A DNA stretch of 64,000 nt, taken from the NCBI RefSeq assembly GCF_020162115.1, contig NZ_CP083911.1, positions 434,001 through 498,000 on the forward strand, in the 5' to 3' direction. Below are positions 9,701-18,363 of the stretch, in pieces. The notes beneath the pieces were generated by a model. The model did no database searches. It was not told the DNA's origin and saw nothing but the letters and a program-made list of their open reading frames with translations. Every line of letters begins with the position of its first letter. Within the stretch, counting starts at the first letter, position 1. This stretch comes from Tepidimonas taiwanensis. Its GTDB lineage: Bacteria; Pseudomonadota; Gammaproteobacteria; Burkholderiales; Burkholderiaceae_C. The position numbers were made by a program, and so were the translations under genes.

Positions 9701-10690
9701 GTCCCACAGCGGGTGCTGTTCGACGGCGGCCGGCAGCGCGTCGCCGGCTTTTGCTTGCAGGTGGGACGCGTTCAGGCGCTCCCAGGCGGTCTTCGACAAG
9801 GGGGGCGGGTTATCATCCTCCGGGGCGGCGGCCCAGTTCGCCAGCGTGTCGAGCCAGCGCTGCACGTCGCGCGCCCGCCCGAAGTGGGCGAGCAACCCGT
9901 GCGTCTCGAGCAGCGGCCGTGCACTGGCCAGTTCCGGGGCGAGCCGGGCTTTCCACACCGCCAGCGCCGCGCGGCGCGCGGCCACGCCCTCCGCCAGGAG
10001 ATCGGGGACGCTGCGCTGGACGAGCCCCGGATCCACCGCGTGCCAGTGGTCGGCGCCGCGCAGCGCGCGGTGGACGTCGTGCCCCAGCGCCTCGGGGTCC
10101 GTCCACCACTGGGCGACCGTCGCGGCCGCATCCGGGGGGAGGGTTCGATAATGCAACCGCCATAGGTCCGCGAGCGCCTCGTCGATGAGGTCGCTGCGAT
10201 CCGGCTGCAGCGTCAACACGAACGGCTCGCCGCTGGCGAAGGCCTGCTCACGCAACACGCGCTGGCACCAGCCGTGCAGGGTGGAGATGGCCGCGTCGTC
10301 CATCGCATCCGCCGCGAGCCGCAAACGCTGCGCCAGCGCCGGCCAGTGTGCGCGCGGGTAATGCGCGCGCAGTTCGGCGATCGGCTGGCGGCGCTCGTCC
10401 CACGCGGGCACGTCCCGCTCGGGGTCGGCGAAGACCTCGGCACCTTCCGCCAGGCGCTGGCGGATGCGGGCCCGCAGTTCCTGCGTCGCAGCGTCGGTGA
10501 AGGTCACGACCAGGATGTCGCGCGGCAGCAGCGGCCGTGCCGGGGCGGTGGCGCCGGGGTGCGGGCCCAGCACCAGCCGCAGGTACAGCATCGCGATGGT
10601 CCAGGTCTTGCCGGTGCCGGCGCTGGCTTCGATGAGTTGCAGTCCCTGCAGCGGCAGGTTGGGGACGGTCAGTTCCGGGATCGTACTCAT
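6737..10690 (-). CDS. recB: RecBCD exonuclease V, beta subunit RecB
   Basis: The 3'-5' helicase and nuclease subunit of RecBCD, 1317 residues (E. coli 1180). Walker A is EASAGTGKTW at residues 21-30, which fixes the start at 10690. DEFQDTDPVQLRIL and GDPKQSIYAFRHADI are the helicase motifs, and HKSKGLQYPLVLYPFAM lies in the C-terminal helicase half. The C-terminal nuclease domain has the catalytic series YIDLVFEH and HVLDHKSNALG (Asp1200, Asp1213, Lys1215), so it should cut DNA. A low-complexity Ala/Thr/Pro/Glu stretch at about residues 927-1050 forms an extended linker between helicase and nuclease and accounts for much of the extra length. The start overlaps the recC stop by four bases. Confidence 0.95.
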   Translation of the reverse strand: MSTIPELTVPNLPLQGLQLIEASAGTGKTWTIAMLYLRLVLGPHPGATAPARPLLPRDILVVTFTDAATQELRARIRQRLAEGAEVFADPERDVPAWDERRQPIAELRAHYPRAHWPALAQRLRLAADAMDDAAISTLHGWCQRVLREQAFASGEPFVLTLQPDRSDLIDEALADLWRLHYRTLPPDAAATVAQWWTDPEALGHDVHRALRGADHWHAVDPGLVQRSVPDLLAEGVAARRAALAVWKARLAPELASARPLLETHGLLAHFGRARDVQRWLDTLANWAAAPEDDNPPPLSKTAWERLNASHLQAKAGDALPAAVEQHPLWDTLAQLPSALAALPTPRGRLLRHAAVWVQRRVADAMAQQQWIDFDGLLQRVAGALDGPTGAALAERLRARHPVALVDEFQDTDPVQLRILERIYGLDTPHPDTALILIGDPKQSIYAFRHADIHSYLRARRARAATLWRLGTNHRSSHALVAAVNHLFARAEQASPVGAFRFGRDGDNPVPFIAVAARGREACWCAGPARAEAPALTLALLPTPDGKAWTQEALRDAMAAACADRVVGWLRGGAEGPYGFAGPGEGDWRPVQPQDIAILVNDRHEADAIGRALRRRGVGSVYLSERQSVYASGEAADLQVWLAACAQPPAGDAVRAALATRSLGLTAEELEAWLHDDTRWEEALARFGRYHMLWHRHGVLPAVRALLHDFDVPQRLRRGGGDAENGGERALTNLLHLAELLQQAGAQDGSGARDPARVLQHLRHARARAARGAPADGGDSGTPVLRLESERHRVRLITVHKSKGLQYPLVLYPFAMHARPVEKSRSTLLTWHDADGALHVTLDDEGERWQAAQAAAEAERWAEDVRRLYVALTRAEYGVWVGVAATPHLAVSALGHLLGIADVPKEGLDDALAAAVQALAQGQPAIAIERLAPDTAAATAPAGVTGATARSAVAAPAAHAGTEAARDTSSPDTPPLAGTGHARRMPPRNTPSWWIASYSALLAKEEAPADPEAPAGAPELPDSARDDQWTEDAVTTDSSETGADVVATLTVSTATAAWHHFPRGPATGTALHAVLETCARTGWPTSADALQAVAQRALTEQGWASARLGADATDLATWVQAIGDAPLPLAANGTVAREAPSAAITLARLTVVQPEWEFWLSSAALDSRTLDAWVCDAIAPGVPRPPLRPTMLHGMLKGYIDLVFEHGGRYHVLDHKSNALGPGDADYHADALQRALLAHRYDVQGVLYLVALHRLLRQRLPGYRPHAHLGALLLGFWRGVASPTRGVLALPAPVALIERLDAALAGSSVSAVAEEQRV

Positions 10691-13600
10691 GCCGATGCCT
10701 CCGCGCCGGCGTGGAGGTCTTCGTTCGTGAGGGAGCGAGCGGCCAGCATCAGCGGGCGCAGCAGCGCTTCCGCCGCGGCGCGCAGCGGACTGTCGGCCGC
10801 TTGATCGGGCGGGCCGGCCAGCGCGGTGAAATCGGGATACGCCAGCCGCCAGTAGGCATCCCGTTCGACGATGCCTTGCCGGTGTTCGCCCTGGCCCTCG
10901 TAGGCGCGCCGGGCGTCCCACCACGCCTGGTCGGGCGCATCGTCGTCGAGCCGGCGCAAAAAGCCCGCCGCCAGTTCGGGCACGTAAGGACAGGGGCGCT
11001 GCATCCCCTGCCACCAGTGGTGCAGCAGCGCCTCCCATGCGGCGGTGGCTGCCTCCGCTTCGAGCGGGGGCAGCAGCAACGATCCGCGCGGGCTCAGCAC
11101 CCACGTGGCGAGCGGCTCGCCGGCGCGGTGCTGCGCCAGGTGCCACACCCAGGCCTTGGCCAGTTTGGCGTAGCGGATGGCCGCAGCGCCTTGTTTCTTG
11201 GCCTTCGGGTCTTCGATCAGGGCGCTGCCCTGCCACAGGAGCTGCGCGCGCTCGCCGTCCGGCGCCCGCCGGGGCGGGGGCAGCACGGCTTCGATCGCCA
11301 CCGGCATCGCGTCGCCGCGCGGTGGCGCGTGCAGCCACCGCGGTCGGGTCGAGCCCTCGGCGTAGCGCTGCTCGAAGGCGCGCACCGCCCGCCACAGCCG
11401 CGGCACCTCGTCGCGCCAGTCGCCGGCCATCGCCTCGCCGAAGGGGCCCGCGGGCCAGCGGCCCGCGAGGACGGCGCGCCGCCACACCGCCTCGGCCTGT
11501 GCCAGCGCCTCGTCCGCCGTGCCCCCGGCGCGCGTGGCCTGCACGACACGGGCGACCCACGCGTCGTCCATCTGCCAGCGGTCCAGCCCGTCCACGGTCA
11601 GGGGTTCGCGCTCGTCCTCCGGCTCCTCGTCGTCGCCGAGGTGCACGCGCAGCCGTTGCTGGAAAAACGCGCGCGCCGGATGGCGCAGGAAGCCGATCAG
11701 CGCATCGATGTCGATGGCCGTGGGGGGCTGCCACGCCGGTGGTGTCGATGCGTGGGAAGACGGGGCCGGCGATGCGGCGGAAGACGCCGCGGGCGATGCG
11801 GCCGGGGATCCGGTACGGGATGCGGAAGGGGCTGCGTTGGTCGATGCCGCTGGCGCGGCGAGCCACTCGTGCGCGTAGCTGAACCAGGGGCCTTCCGGCG
11901 GGGCGTCCCACTCTTCGGGCGGCAACGGCGGGTAGTACTGGGCGTCGAACGGCTGCAACCGATGGTGGGTGGTCAGCGCCCGCAGCAGCGCGTCGCCGTC
12001 CCCGTCGGCGAGCCGCCAGCCGGCGGCGAGGTGGTCGCGCAGCTGCTGCACCAGCACCGAGGGCTCGAGCGCGGCATCGTCCACCGGGCTGCGCCCCACC
12101 CACGAGACGCTCAGGTGCTCGCGCGCCGACAGCAGCGCTTCGAGGAACAGGTACTGGTCCTCGTGCCGGTGCAGGCGGTCGCCCGGGCGCGGGTGGAGCG
12201 CCATCAGGTCGAAGTCGTCGGTCGGTCGCTGGCGCGGGTAGGCGCCGTCCCCCATGCCGAGCAGGTAAATGCGCCGAAACGGCAGTGCGCGCATCGGCAG
12301 CAGCGTGGCGAACGTGACTTTCCCGGCAAGAAAGCGTTGTCCCGGGGCCTCAGGTTTAGCGCGCGCGAGCCAGGCGTCGGCCACCACCGCCAGGGGCAGC
12401 GGCTCGTCGCCCGCGGCCGCGGCGTCTTCGGCCCATTCGGCCAGCGCCGCGCGCAGCCGCTGCAGCGCGCGCGTCTCGGCCCGGTCCGCTGCGGGCGCGT
12501 CGGCGAGCAGGCAGTCGTCCAGCAGCCCCTGCAGCCGCTGTGTCCACTGCGCAGCGGGTGCCGGCGGCGCCAGTGCCTCGGCGTGGCGCTCCAGCGTTGC
12601 CACGAGTCGCTCGAGCCGCTCGATCAGCGCCGCCTCGAGCGGCGCCACCCCCGGGGCCGGCAAGACACCCTGCCACTCGTCGTCCAGCGCCCCCATCGCG
12701 TAGCCCGCCCACAGCCGCCGCAGGCCGTCGCGCCATGTCAACCGGTCCGCGTCGTCGGGCCGATGCGCGGTCGCAGGTTCCGACGCATCGTCCGCCCCCG
12801 GGTCCGGCGCGTCCCCCACGAGGCCGAGCCGGCGCCGGTGCCGCGCGTCCAGCCCCCAGCGCACCCCGGCGACGTGCAGCCACGCGCGCAGGCGCTCGAT
12901 ATCCGGCGGCGTCAGCGCGAAGCGGCGCGCGAACGCCGGCACGTCCAGCCACCCGAGGACCTCCGCCAGCGTCAGGCGGCTGTGCGGCAGGCGGCACAGA
13001 TCGCGCACCAGCGTCCACACGCGCAGCCCGGCATCGTCGGCCGCGTCGCTGATCGTGTAGGGCACGTGCCGCGGGTCGTCGGCTGCGATGCGTCCGAATA
13101 CCGCGTGCACCAGCGGCGCATACGTCGCCACGTCCGGCACCATGACGAGCACGTCACGCGGTGCCAGCGTCGGGTCGCGGTGCAGCGCCGCCAGGAGCTG
13201 GTCGTGCAGCACCTCCACCTCGCGCAGCGCGGTGTGACAGACGTGAAAGCGCAGCGATGCGTCGGCGGCGGGGTCGACGACCCGCTGTCGCGTCCGGATC
13301 TCCGCCAGCGGCCGGTTGTGCAGGATGTCGTCCTGCAGCTGGGCCAGCAAGGGGGCGGTGCCATCCTGGCCCAGCGGCGACTCGAACAGGTCCACGCCAC
13401 GCCCGAGCGCCTGCAGCGCGGCGTCGAGGCGGTCGCGCACCGGGCGTTCCTCGTGGGCGAGCAGCAGGGCGATGAAATCCCGCCCCTGCCGGCCCCACGC
13501 CGCGAGGAGCGGGTGGCCGCTGGCCAGGCTCTCGTCCGGGAGCGGCGCGGGCACCGCTGGCGCCCCCGACCGCAGGGCGGCCCGCTCACGCCAGCGCGCC

Positions 13601-14487
13601 GACGCGCGCGCCAGCCACTGTGCGTCCGGCACGATGTCGGCCCAGTATTCGCGGCAAGGGTTGAGCACGCACACGAGCACCTCGCACCAGCGCGCCACCA
13701 GTGCCAGCGCCTCGAGCGTCGCGGGCGGCAGCCCGGTCAGGCCAAAGACCACCAGCCGCGCAGGCAGGCCCGGTGGCCGGGCCGCTGCCGGGCGGCGCAT
13801 GGCTGCGACGAATGCGGCGTGCAGCGCCGGCCGGCTCGCCACCTCCGTCGGGACCCCACTCGCGGCCAGATCCGCCTGCACCGCGCGCCACAGCGCCGCC
13901 TGCCAGCGCTGCGCCGCGGGCAGCGGCTGCGGTGGGCCGTCCGCGGGGCGCAGCACGTCGCGCCCCGCCGCCCAGTCGTCCAGCCAGTCGGGCCGGTACA
14001 CCTGGTACTGGTCGTAGAGGTCGGCCAGCCGTTGCGCGAGCTGGGCGCGACGCGTGCCATCGCCATCGAGCGCCAGGTACGCCTGCAGCGGCCCGAAGGG
14101 TTCTCCGTGGAGCGTGGGCAACAGCCGCCACAGCCGCCACGCGAGCGGCCCCTCGTCCAGCACGGGGCGGTCGGGCACCGCCGCGGCACCCAACACGCTG
14201 CGGTAGGTCTGCCACAGCCACTGCGCGGGCAGCAGCAGCGCGAGTCCCGCGGCGATCCCGTCCGGCCCTTGGGCGAGCGTCTGCCGCACCCACTGCGCCA
14301 CGCCTTGCGACGGGACGATCCACGTCTGCATCTCGAGCGGCGCCGTCGGCCGCAGCCGTTGCCACGCGGCGGCCACCTCCAGCAGCCGCTCGGCGCGGTT
14401 GCCGTGCACGACGACGAGACCGCTCGGGTCGGATGTCCGCTCGGTGCTTGCTCCAAAGGACGGTGGCGACGGGGCCTGAGTGTGCAT
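10687..14487 (-). CDS. recC: RecBCD exonuclease V, gamma subunit RecC
   Basis: The Chi-recognition and scaffold subunit of RecBCD, 1266 residues (E. coli 1122). Family blocks visible include VVHGNRAERLLE near the N-terminus, VPSQGVAQWVRQ, FGLTGLPPATLEAL, VMVPDVATYAPLVHAVF, LPMRALPFRRIYLLGMGDGAYPR split across the core, and the pair PTDDFDLMA / RHEDQYLFLEALLSA. The ATG at 14487 leaves a short Pro/Ser-rich leader; a longer frame upstream has no support. Residues about 870-917 are an Ala/Ser/Pro-rich low-complexity insertion just before the C-terminal domain. recC is first in the recC-recB-recD run and is divergent from greB, 62 bases away. Confidence 0.93.
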   Translation of the reverse strand: MHTQAPSPPSFGASTERTSDPSGLVVVHGNRAERLLEVAAAWQRLRPTAPLEMQTWIVPSQGVAQWVRQTLAQGPDGIAAGLALLLPAQWLWQTYRSVLGAAAVPDRPVLDEGPLAWRLWRLLPTLHGEPFGPLQAYLALDGDGTRRAQLAQRLADLYDQYQVYRPDWLDDWAAGRDVLRPADGPPQPLPAAQRWQAALWRAVQADLAASGVPTEVASRPALHAAFVAAMRRPAAARPPGLPARLVVFGLTGLPPATLEALALVARWCEVLVCVLNPCREYWADIVPDAQWLARASARWRERAALRSGAPAVPAPLPDESLASGHPLLAAWGRQGRDFIALLLAHEERPVRDRLDAALQALGRGVDLFESPLGQDGTAPLLAQLQDDILHNRPLAEIRTRQRVVDPAADASLRFHVCHTALREVEVLHDQLLAALHRDPTLAPRDVLVMVPDVATYAPLVHAVFGRIAADDPRHVPYTISDAADDAGLRVWTLVRDLCRLPHSRLTLAEVLGWLDVPAFARRFALTPPDIERLRAWLHVAGVRWGLDARHRRRLGLVGDAPDPGADDASEPATAHRPDDADRLTWRDGLRRLWAGYAMGALDDEWQGVLPAPGVAPLEAALIERLERLVATLERHAEALAPPAPAAQWTQRLQGLLDDCLLADAPAADRAETRALQRLRAALAEWAEDAAAAGDEPLPLAVVADAWLARAKPEAPGQRFLAGKVTFATLLPMRALPFRRIYLLGMGDGAYPRQRPTDDFDLMALHPRPGDRLHRHEDQYLFLEALLSAREHLSVSWVGRSPVDDAALEPSVLVQQLRDHLAAGWRLADGDGDALLRALTTHHRLQPFDAQYYPPLPPEEWDAPPEGPWFSYAHEWLAAPAASTNAAPSASRTGSPAASPAASSAASPAPSSHASTPPAWQPPTAIDIDALIGFLRHPARAFFQQRLRVHLGDDEEPEDEREPLTVDGLDRWQMDDAWVARVVQATRAGGTADEALAQAEAVWRRAVLAGRWPAGPFGEAMAGDWRDEVPRLWRAVRAFEQRYAEGSTRPRWLHAPPRGDAMPVAIEAVLPPPRRAPDGERAQLLWQGSALIEDPKAKKQGAAAIRYAKLAKAWVWHLAQHRAGEPLATWVLSPRGSLLLPPLEAEAATAAWEALLHHWWQGMQRPCPYVPELAAGFLRRLDDDAPDQAWWDARRAYEGQGEHRQGIVERDAYWRLAYPDFTALAGPPDQAADSPLRAAAEALLRPLMLAARSLTNEDLHAGAEASA

Positions 14488-14549
14488 GGGGCTATCGTAG
14501 CAAGGCGGGCGTGGCACGCGCTCCCCCGTTTGCGGTAAGGTTCGCATCC

Positions 14550-15134
14550 ATGAGCAAGGCGTTCACGAAAGAGATCGATACCGACGAAGACGACGAGCTG
14601 CCCGAGGCGCGACTGCCGGCGGGCGGCAAGAACTACATGACGCCGCAGGGCTATGCGCGCTTGCGCGCGGAGCTCAAGCACCTGCTGGACGAGGAGCGGC
14701 CGCGCGTCGTGGAGACGGTGGCCTGGGCGGCGAGCAACGGCGACCGCTCGGAAAACGGCGACTACCTGTACGGCAAGAAGCGGCTGCGCGAGATCGACCG
14801 CCGTATCCGTTTTCTGACGCGGCGGCTCGAGCGCGCAGAGGTGGTGGACCCGAGCGTGCACCACGGCAAGGACCAGGTGTTCTTCGGCGCCACCGTGACC
14901 TTTGCGCGCGCCGACGGCAGCGAGGAGACGGTGACCATCCTCGGCATCGACGAGGCCGACAGCGCGCGCGGGCAGGTGAGCTGGATCTCGCCGGTGGCGC
15001 AGGCCCTGCTGAAGGCGCGCGAGGGCGACGAGGTGCGCCTGCGCACGCCGGCGGGCGTGGAGACGCTGGAGATCGTGCAGGTGCGCTACCCCGCCCCCGG
15101 CGACGCGGGCGCCACCACCGAGCGCGCCGCGTAA
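14550..15134 (+). CDS. greB: Transcription elongation factor GreB
   Basis: Binds the secondary channel of RNA polymerase and stimulates transcript cleavage to rescue backtracked complexes. The 194 residues include the N-terminal coiled coil, with the acidic tip in NGDRSENGDYLYGKK and the GreB-type REIDRRIRFLTRRLE, followed by the C-terminal FKBP-like domain (FFGATVTFARADG through VSWISPVAQALL). An acidic leader of about 25 residues (DTDEDDELPEA) precedes the conserved KNYMTPQGYARL, as in other betaproteobacterial GreB proteins. It converges with the RSH gene, whose stop is 13 bases downstream. Confidence 0.95.
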   Translation: MSKAFTKEIDTDEDDELPEARLPAGGKNYMTPQGYARLRAELKHLLDEERPRVVETVAWAASNGDRSENGDYLYGKKRLREIDRRIRFLTRRLERAEVVDPSVHHGKDQVFFGATVTFARADGSEETVTILGIDEADSARGQVSWISPVAQALLKAREGDEVRLRTPAGVETLEIVQVRYPAPGDAGATTERAA

Positions 15135-15147
15135 CGGCGCTACGGTT

Positions 15148-17439
15148 TCAGGCGGTGGAGTCGACCGCGCGCGCCGGGCGTTGGCGCTGCGCGCGCACGA
15201 CCGGTGGCGTGCGGCGCAGGCGACGCAGCACCTGCGCCAGGTGCACGCGGTCGCGCACGGCAATGGTGAACTGCAGCTCCGTGGTCGTCTGTGCGGCCTC
15301 GTCGCCCATGCGGATGTGGGTGATGTCGGCCTCCGCCGCGGCAATGGCCGCGGCGACGCTGGCCAGCACCCCCTTGCCGTTGGTGACCGTGACCGCAACG
15401 GTGGACTCGAACGGCCGGGTGGGCTCCTCCGCCCACTCCACCTCGAGGAAGCGTTCGCGATCCCGGTGCAGCAGGCGCTGCACCACCGGGCAATCCTCGG
15501 TGTGCACGGCCAGCCCCTCGCCGCGGCCGAGGTAGCCGACGATGCGGTCGCCCGGGATCGGGCGGCAGCAGGTGGCGTATACGACCGAGCCGCCTTCGCT
15601 GCCGTCCAGCGTGACGACCCCTTGCGTCGGGCGGTCCTCGCCCGGCGCACCGAAGCGCTCCTGGCTGATCAGCAGCACGTCCGGGCGCGCGCCGGCTTCC
15701 GCCATCAGCGCGGCGAGCTTTTTGCCGACCATGCCGGCGATGCGCCGCCCGAGTCCGATGTCGGTGAGCAGCTCGTCGCGCGTGCGGTTGCCGGTGAAGC
15801 GCAGCAGCTTGTCCCAGATCGCCTGGCCGGCCTCGTCGTCGCCCGGCGGCTGGGCGATGCCTTCGGCGCGCAGCGCCTGCAGCAACAGCCGTTCGCCCAG
15901 TGCGCGCGACTCCTCCTGCGCCAGCGTCTTGAGGTAGTGTCGGATCTTGGAGCGCGCCCGTCCCGTCTTGACGAAGCCCAGCCACGCCGGGTTCGGGCGC
16001 GCGTGCGGTGAGGTCACCACCTCGACCACGTCGCCGTTGCGCAGCTCGGTACGCAGCGGCACCGGCTCGCCGTTGACGTGCGCGGCGATCGCGTGGTGGC
16101 CCACGTCGCTGTGGATCGCGTACGCGAAGTCCACCACCGTCGCACCGCGCGGCAGCGCCAGGATCTTGCTCTTGGGCGTGAACACGTACACCGAATCCGG
16201 AAACAGGTCGATGCGTACGTGGTCCCAGAACTCGCCCGAGTCCTTGGTTTCCTGCTGGATGTCGAGCAGCGACTGCAGCCATTGCACGTTGAGCGCCTGG
16301 GCCGACGCGTCGCCGGTGCCGCCGGTCTTGTAGAGCCAGTGCGCGGCGATGCCGGATTCGGCCACCATGTCCATGCTGGGCGTGCGCAGCTGAAACTCGA
16401 TCGGCGTGCCGAACGGCCCGATCAGCGTCGTGTGCAGCGACTGGTAGCCGTTGATCTTGGGGATGGCGATGTAGTCGCGGAACTTGCCCGGCATGGGCTT
16501 GTAGAGCTGGTGCAGCACCCCCATCGCGGTGTAGCAGTCCAGCACTTGCGGCACGATCACGCGAAAGCCGTAGATGTCGGTCACCTGCGCGAACGACAGG
16601 TGTTTGGTGTCCATCTTGCGGTAGATGGAATAGAGCGTCTTTTCGCGGCCGGTGATGCGCACCGACAGGCCGCTGCCGGCGAAGGCCGCTTCGACCTCGC
16701 CCTGCACGCGCGCGATGAGGTCGCGCCGCCGCGCGCGCGAGCGCGCCAGCGCTTTGGATAGCGCCTGGTAGCGCCACGGGTGCAGGTAGCGAAACGCCAG
16801 ATCCTGCAGTTCGCGGTAGAAATGGTTGAGCCCCAGCCGGTGTGCGATCGGGGCGTAGATGTCGAGCGTCTCGCGCGCGATGCGGGCCCATTTGTGCCGC
16901 GGCATGTCGCCCATCGTGCGCATGTTGTGCATGCGGTCGGCGAGTTTGATGAGGATGACGCGCACGTCGCGCGCCATCGCCAGCAGCATCTTGCGAAACG
17001 ACTCGGCCTGCCCCTGCTCGCGGCTGTCGAAAGCGAGCTTGTCCAGTTTCGTCAGGCCGTCGACCAGCTCCGCCACCGCGGCACCGAAGCGCTCGGTCAG
17101 CTCGGCCTTGGTAACGCCGCAGTCCTCCAGTACGTCGTGCAGCAGCGCGGCGCACAGCGCCTGGGTGTCGAGCTTCCACTCGGTGCAGATCTGCGCGACC
17201 GCGATCGGGTGGGTGATGTAGGGCTCGCCGCTCTTGCGCAACTGTCCGAGGTGCGCCTGATCGGCGAAGCGGTAGGCCTGTCGGACCTGGTCGACCTCGG
17301 CGGGCGTCAGGTAGTCGAGCCGCGATTCAAGGGTGGCAAAGCTGGCCGCCGCCGCGCTGGCCGCGGCCTGAGACGGCGAGGCGGGCGCACGCGTGCCGAA
17401 GGCCTGGGCCTCGGCGGGACTGATGGCATCGACGCTCAC
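15148..17439 (-). CDS. spoT: Bifunctional (p)ppGpp synthetase/hydrolase, RSH family (SpoT-like)
   Basis: Makes and degrades the stringent-response alarmone (p)ppGpp. With the GTG start at 17439 the protein has 763 residues. Domain order is an N-terminal HD hydrolase (THPIAVAQI, then LLHDVLEDCG with His101-Asp102 intact), synthetase (REKTLYSIYRKMDTKH, YGFRVIVPQVLD, YQSLHTTLIGPFG), TGS (VFTPKSKILALPRGATVVDF), then helical and zinc-finger regions (ATCCRPIPGDRIVGYLGRGE) and a C-terminal ACT domain. The intact HD pair argues for a SpoT/Rel-type bifunctional enzyme rather than RelA. The GTG is chosen because upstream in-frame sequence is the rpoZ terminator. It is the last gene of yicC-gmk-rpoZ-spoT, and the rpoZ terminator may reduce read-through into it. 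Confidence 0.93.
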   Translation of the reverse strand: MSVDAISPAEAQAFGTRAPASPSQAAASAAAASFATLESRLDYLTPAEVDQVRQAYRFADQAHLGQLRKSGEPYITHPIAVAQICTEWKLDTQALCAALLHDVLEDCGVTKAELTERFGAAVAELVDGLTKLDKLAFDSREQGQAESFRKMLLAMARDVRVILIKLADRMHNMRTMGDMPRHKWARIARETLDIYAPIAHRLGLNHFYRELQDLAFRYLHPWRYQALSKALARSRARRRDLIARVQGEVEAAFAGSGLSVRITGREKTLYSIYRKMDTKHLSFAQVTDIYGFRVIVPQVLDCYTAMGVLHQLYKPMPGKFRDYIAIPKINGYQSLHTTLIGPFGTPIEFQLRTPSMDMVAESGIAAHWLYKTGGTGDASAQALNVQWLQSLLDIQQETKDSGEFWDHVRIDLFPDSVYVFTPKSKILALPRGATVVDFAYAIHSDVGHHAIAAHVNGEPVPLRTELRNGDVVEVVTSPHARPNPAWLGFVKTGRARSKIRHYLKTLAQEESRALGERLLLQALRAEGIAQPPGDDEAGQAIWDKLLRFTGNRTRDELLTDIGLGRRIAGMVGKKLAALMAEAGARPDVLLISQERFGAPGEDRPTQGVVTLDGSEGGSVVYATCCRPIPGDRIVGYLGRGEGLAVHTEDCPVVQRLLHRDRERFLEVEWAEEPTRPFESTVAVTVTNGKGVLASVAAAIAAAEADITHIRMGDEAAQTTTELQFTIAVRDRVHLAQVLRRLRRTPPVVRAQRQRPARAVDSTA

Positions 17440-17450
17440 CCCGCTAATGT

Positions 17451-17485
17451 AAACAAAAAAGGCGCCACGTGCGGGCGCCTTTTCG
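17451..17485 (-). terminator. Rho-independent terminator after rpoZ
   Basis: Read on the minus strand, this is the inverted repeat AAGGCGCC / GGCGCCTT separated by about seven bases and followed by a run of T. It lies between the rpoZ stop (17504) and the spoT start (17439). The opposite strand also ends in TTTT, so it could work weakly in both directions. It implies at least partial uncoupling of spoT from gmk-rpoZ. Confidence 0.8.
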
Positions 17486-17503
17486 TATACCGGGGGAGGG
17501 CAA

Positions 17504-17707
17504 TCAGACCGGAACCTTGCGCAGCATCTCCAGGCCGACCAGGCCGGCGGCGATTTCGCGCAGCGCGGTGACGGCGGGCTTGTTGCGCGACTCGACCTTG
17601 GGCGCGTGACCTTGGTGCAGCATGCGCGCGCGATAGGTCGCGGCCAGCACGAGCTGGAAGCGGTTGGGGATCTTTTCCAGGCAGTCCTCGACGGTGATGC
17701 GAGCCAT
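17504..17707 (-). CDS. rpoZ: RNA polymerase omega subunit
   Basis: Small (67-residue) omega subunit that assists assembly of the beta' subunit and forms part of a ppGpp binding site on RNA polymerase. The protein reads MARITVEDCLEKIPNRFQLV and continues with LAATYRARML, typical of the betaproteobacterial form. It sits between gmk and spoT, the classical arrangement linking polymerase and stringent response. The gap to gmk is 26 bases, so both are probably on one transcript, which ends at the hairpin at 17451-17485. Confidence 0.95.
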   Translation of the reverse strand: MARITVEDCLEKIPNRFQLVLAATYRARMLHQGHAPKVESRNKPAVTALREIAAGLVGLEMLRKVPV

Positions 17708-17733
17708 GGCAACCTTGGGATAGCGGATGGGAG

Positions 17734-18363
17734 TTAGCGGATACCGAGCGCCGAGAACACATCGGCGCGCGCGCGCCGCTGGGCGGCGACACGCAGGCGC
17801 TGCGAGTGGGTGATCGTTTTCAGATCGAATAGCGCCCGCTCGAATACCTCGTTGATTATAACGTAGTCGAATGCGTCGACGTGGGCCATCTCCTCGGCCG
17901 CGTTGCGCAGGCGCAGCTCGATGACGTCCGCGCTGTCCTCGCCGCGGCGCTGCAGGCGCCGCCGCAGTTCGTCCCAACTCGGCGGCAGGATGAAGATCAG
18001 CACCGCGTTGGCGAACTGACGCCGGATCTGCAGCGCGCCCTGATAGTCGATCTCGAGCACGATGTCGGCGCCGGCGGCGATCTTGTCCTCGATGGCCTTG
18101 CGCGAGGTGCCGTAGCGCCGGTTGTGCACCTGCGCCCATTCGACGAAGGCGTCGGCGGCGATCATGCGGTCGAACTCCTCGTCGCTGACGAAGTAGTACT
18201 CGCGCCCGTGCACCTCCTGCCCGCGCGGGGCGCGCGTGGTGTGCGAGACGGACAGCTCCATGCGCGAATCGACTTCGAGCAGGGCCTTGACGAGGCTCGA
18301 TTTGCCGGTGCCGCTGGGCGCGGCGACGACGAACAAATTGCCGGGGTAATCCATGGGGGTCAT
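17734..18363 (-). CDS. gmk: Guanylate kinase
   Basis: Phosphorylates GMP to GDP with ATP and feeds GTP and ppGpp pools. The 209 residues include the P-loop APSGTGKSSLVKALL, the GMP-binding block SVSHTTRAPRGQEVHGREYYFV, and the lid/ILPPSWDELRRRLQRRG region. The ATG at 18363 overlaps the yicC stop by four bases (ATGA); a second in-frame ATG at 18354 (MDYPGNLFVV) is equally close to the P-loop and could be the real start. It is in the operon yicC-gmk-rpoZ. Confidence 0.95.
   Translation of the reverse strand: MTPMDYPGNLFVVAAPSGTGKSSLVKALLEVDSRMELSVSHTTRAPRGQEVHGREYYFVSDEEFDRMIAADAFVEWAQVHNRRYGTSRKAIEDKIAAGADIVLEIDYQGALQIRRQFANAVLIFILPPSWDELRRRLQRRGEDSADVIELRLRNAAEEMAHVDAFDYVIINEVFERALFDLKTITHSQRLRVAAQRRARADVFSALGIR

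Noticed and set aside
3027..14487. recCBD-anbu-hydrolase as a possible phage-defence island
   Set aside because: RecBCD is housekeeping here with normal subunits, and neither Anbu nor the hydrolase carries a known defence domain; no integrase, restriction or toxin genes are nearby.
10711..14538. A 1275-codon open frame on the plus strand opposite recC
   Set aside because: Very high GC makes stop codons rare on the antisense strand; the translation is Arg/Gly/Ala-rich with no motif, while the minus strand encodes clear RecC.
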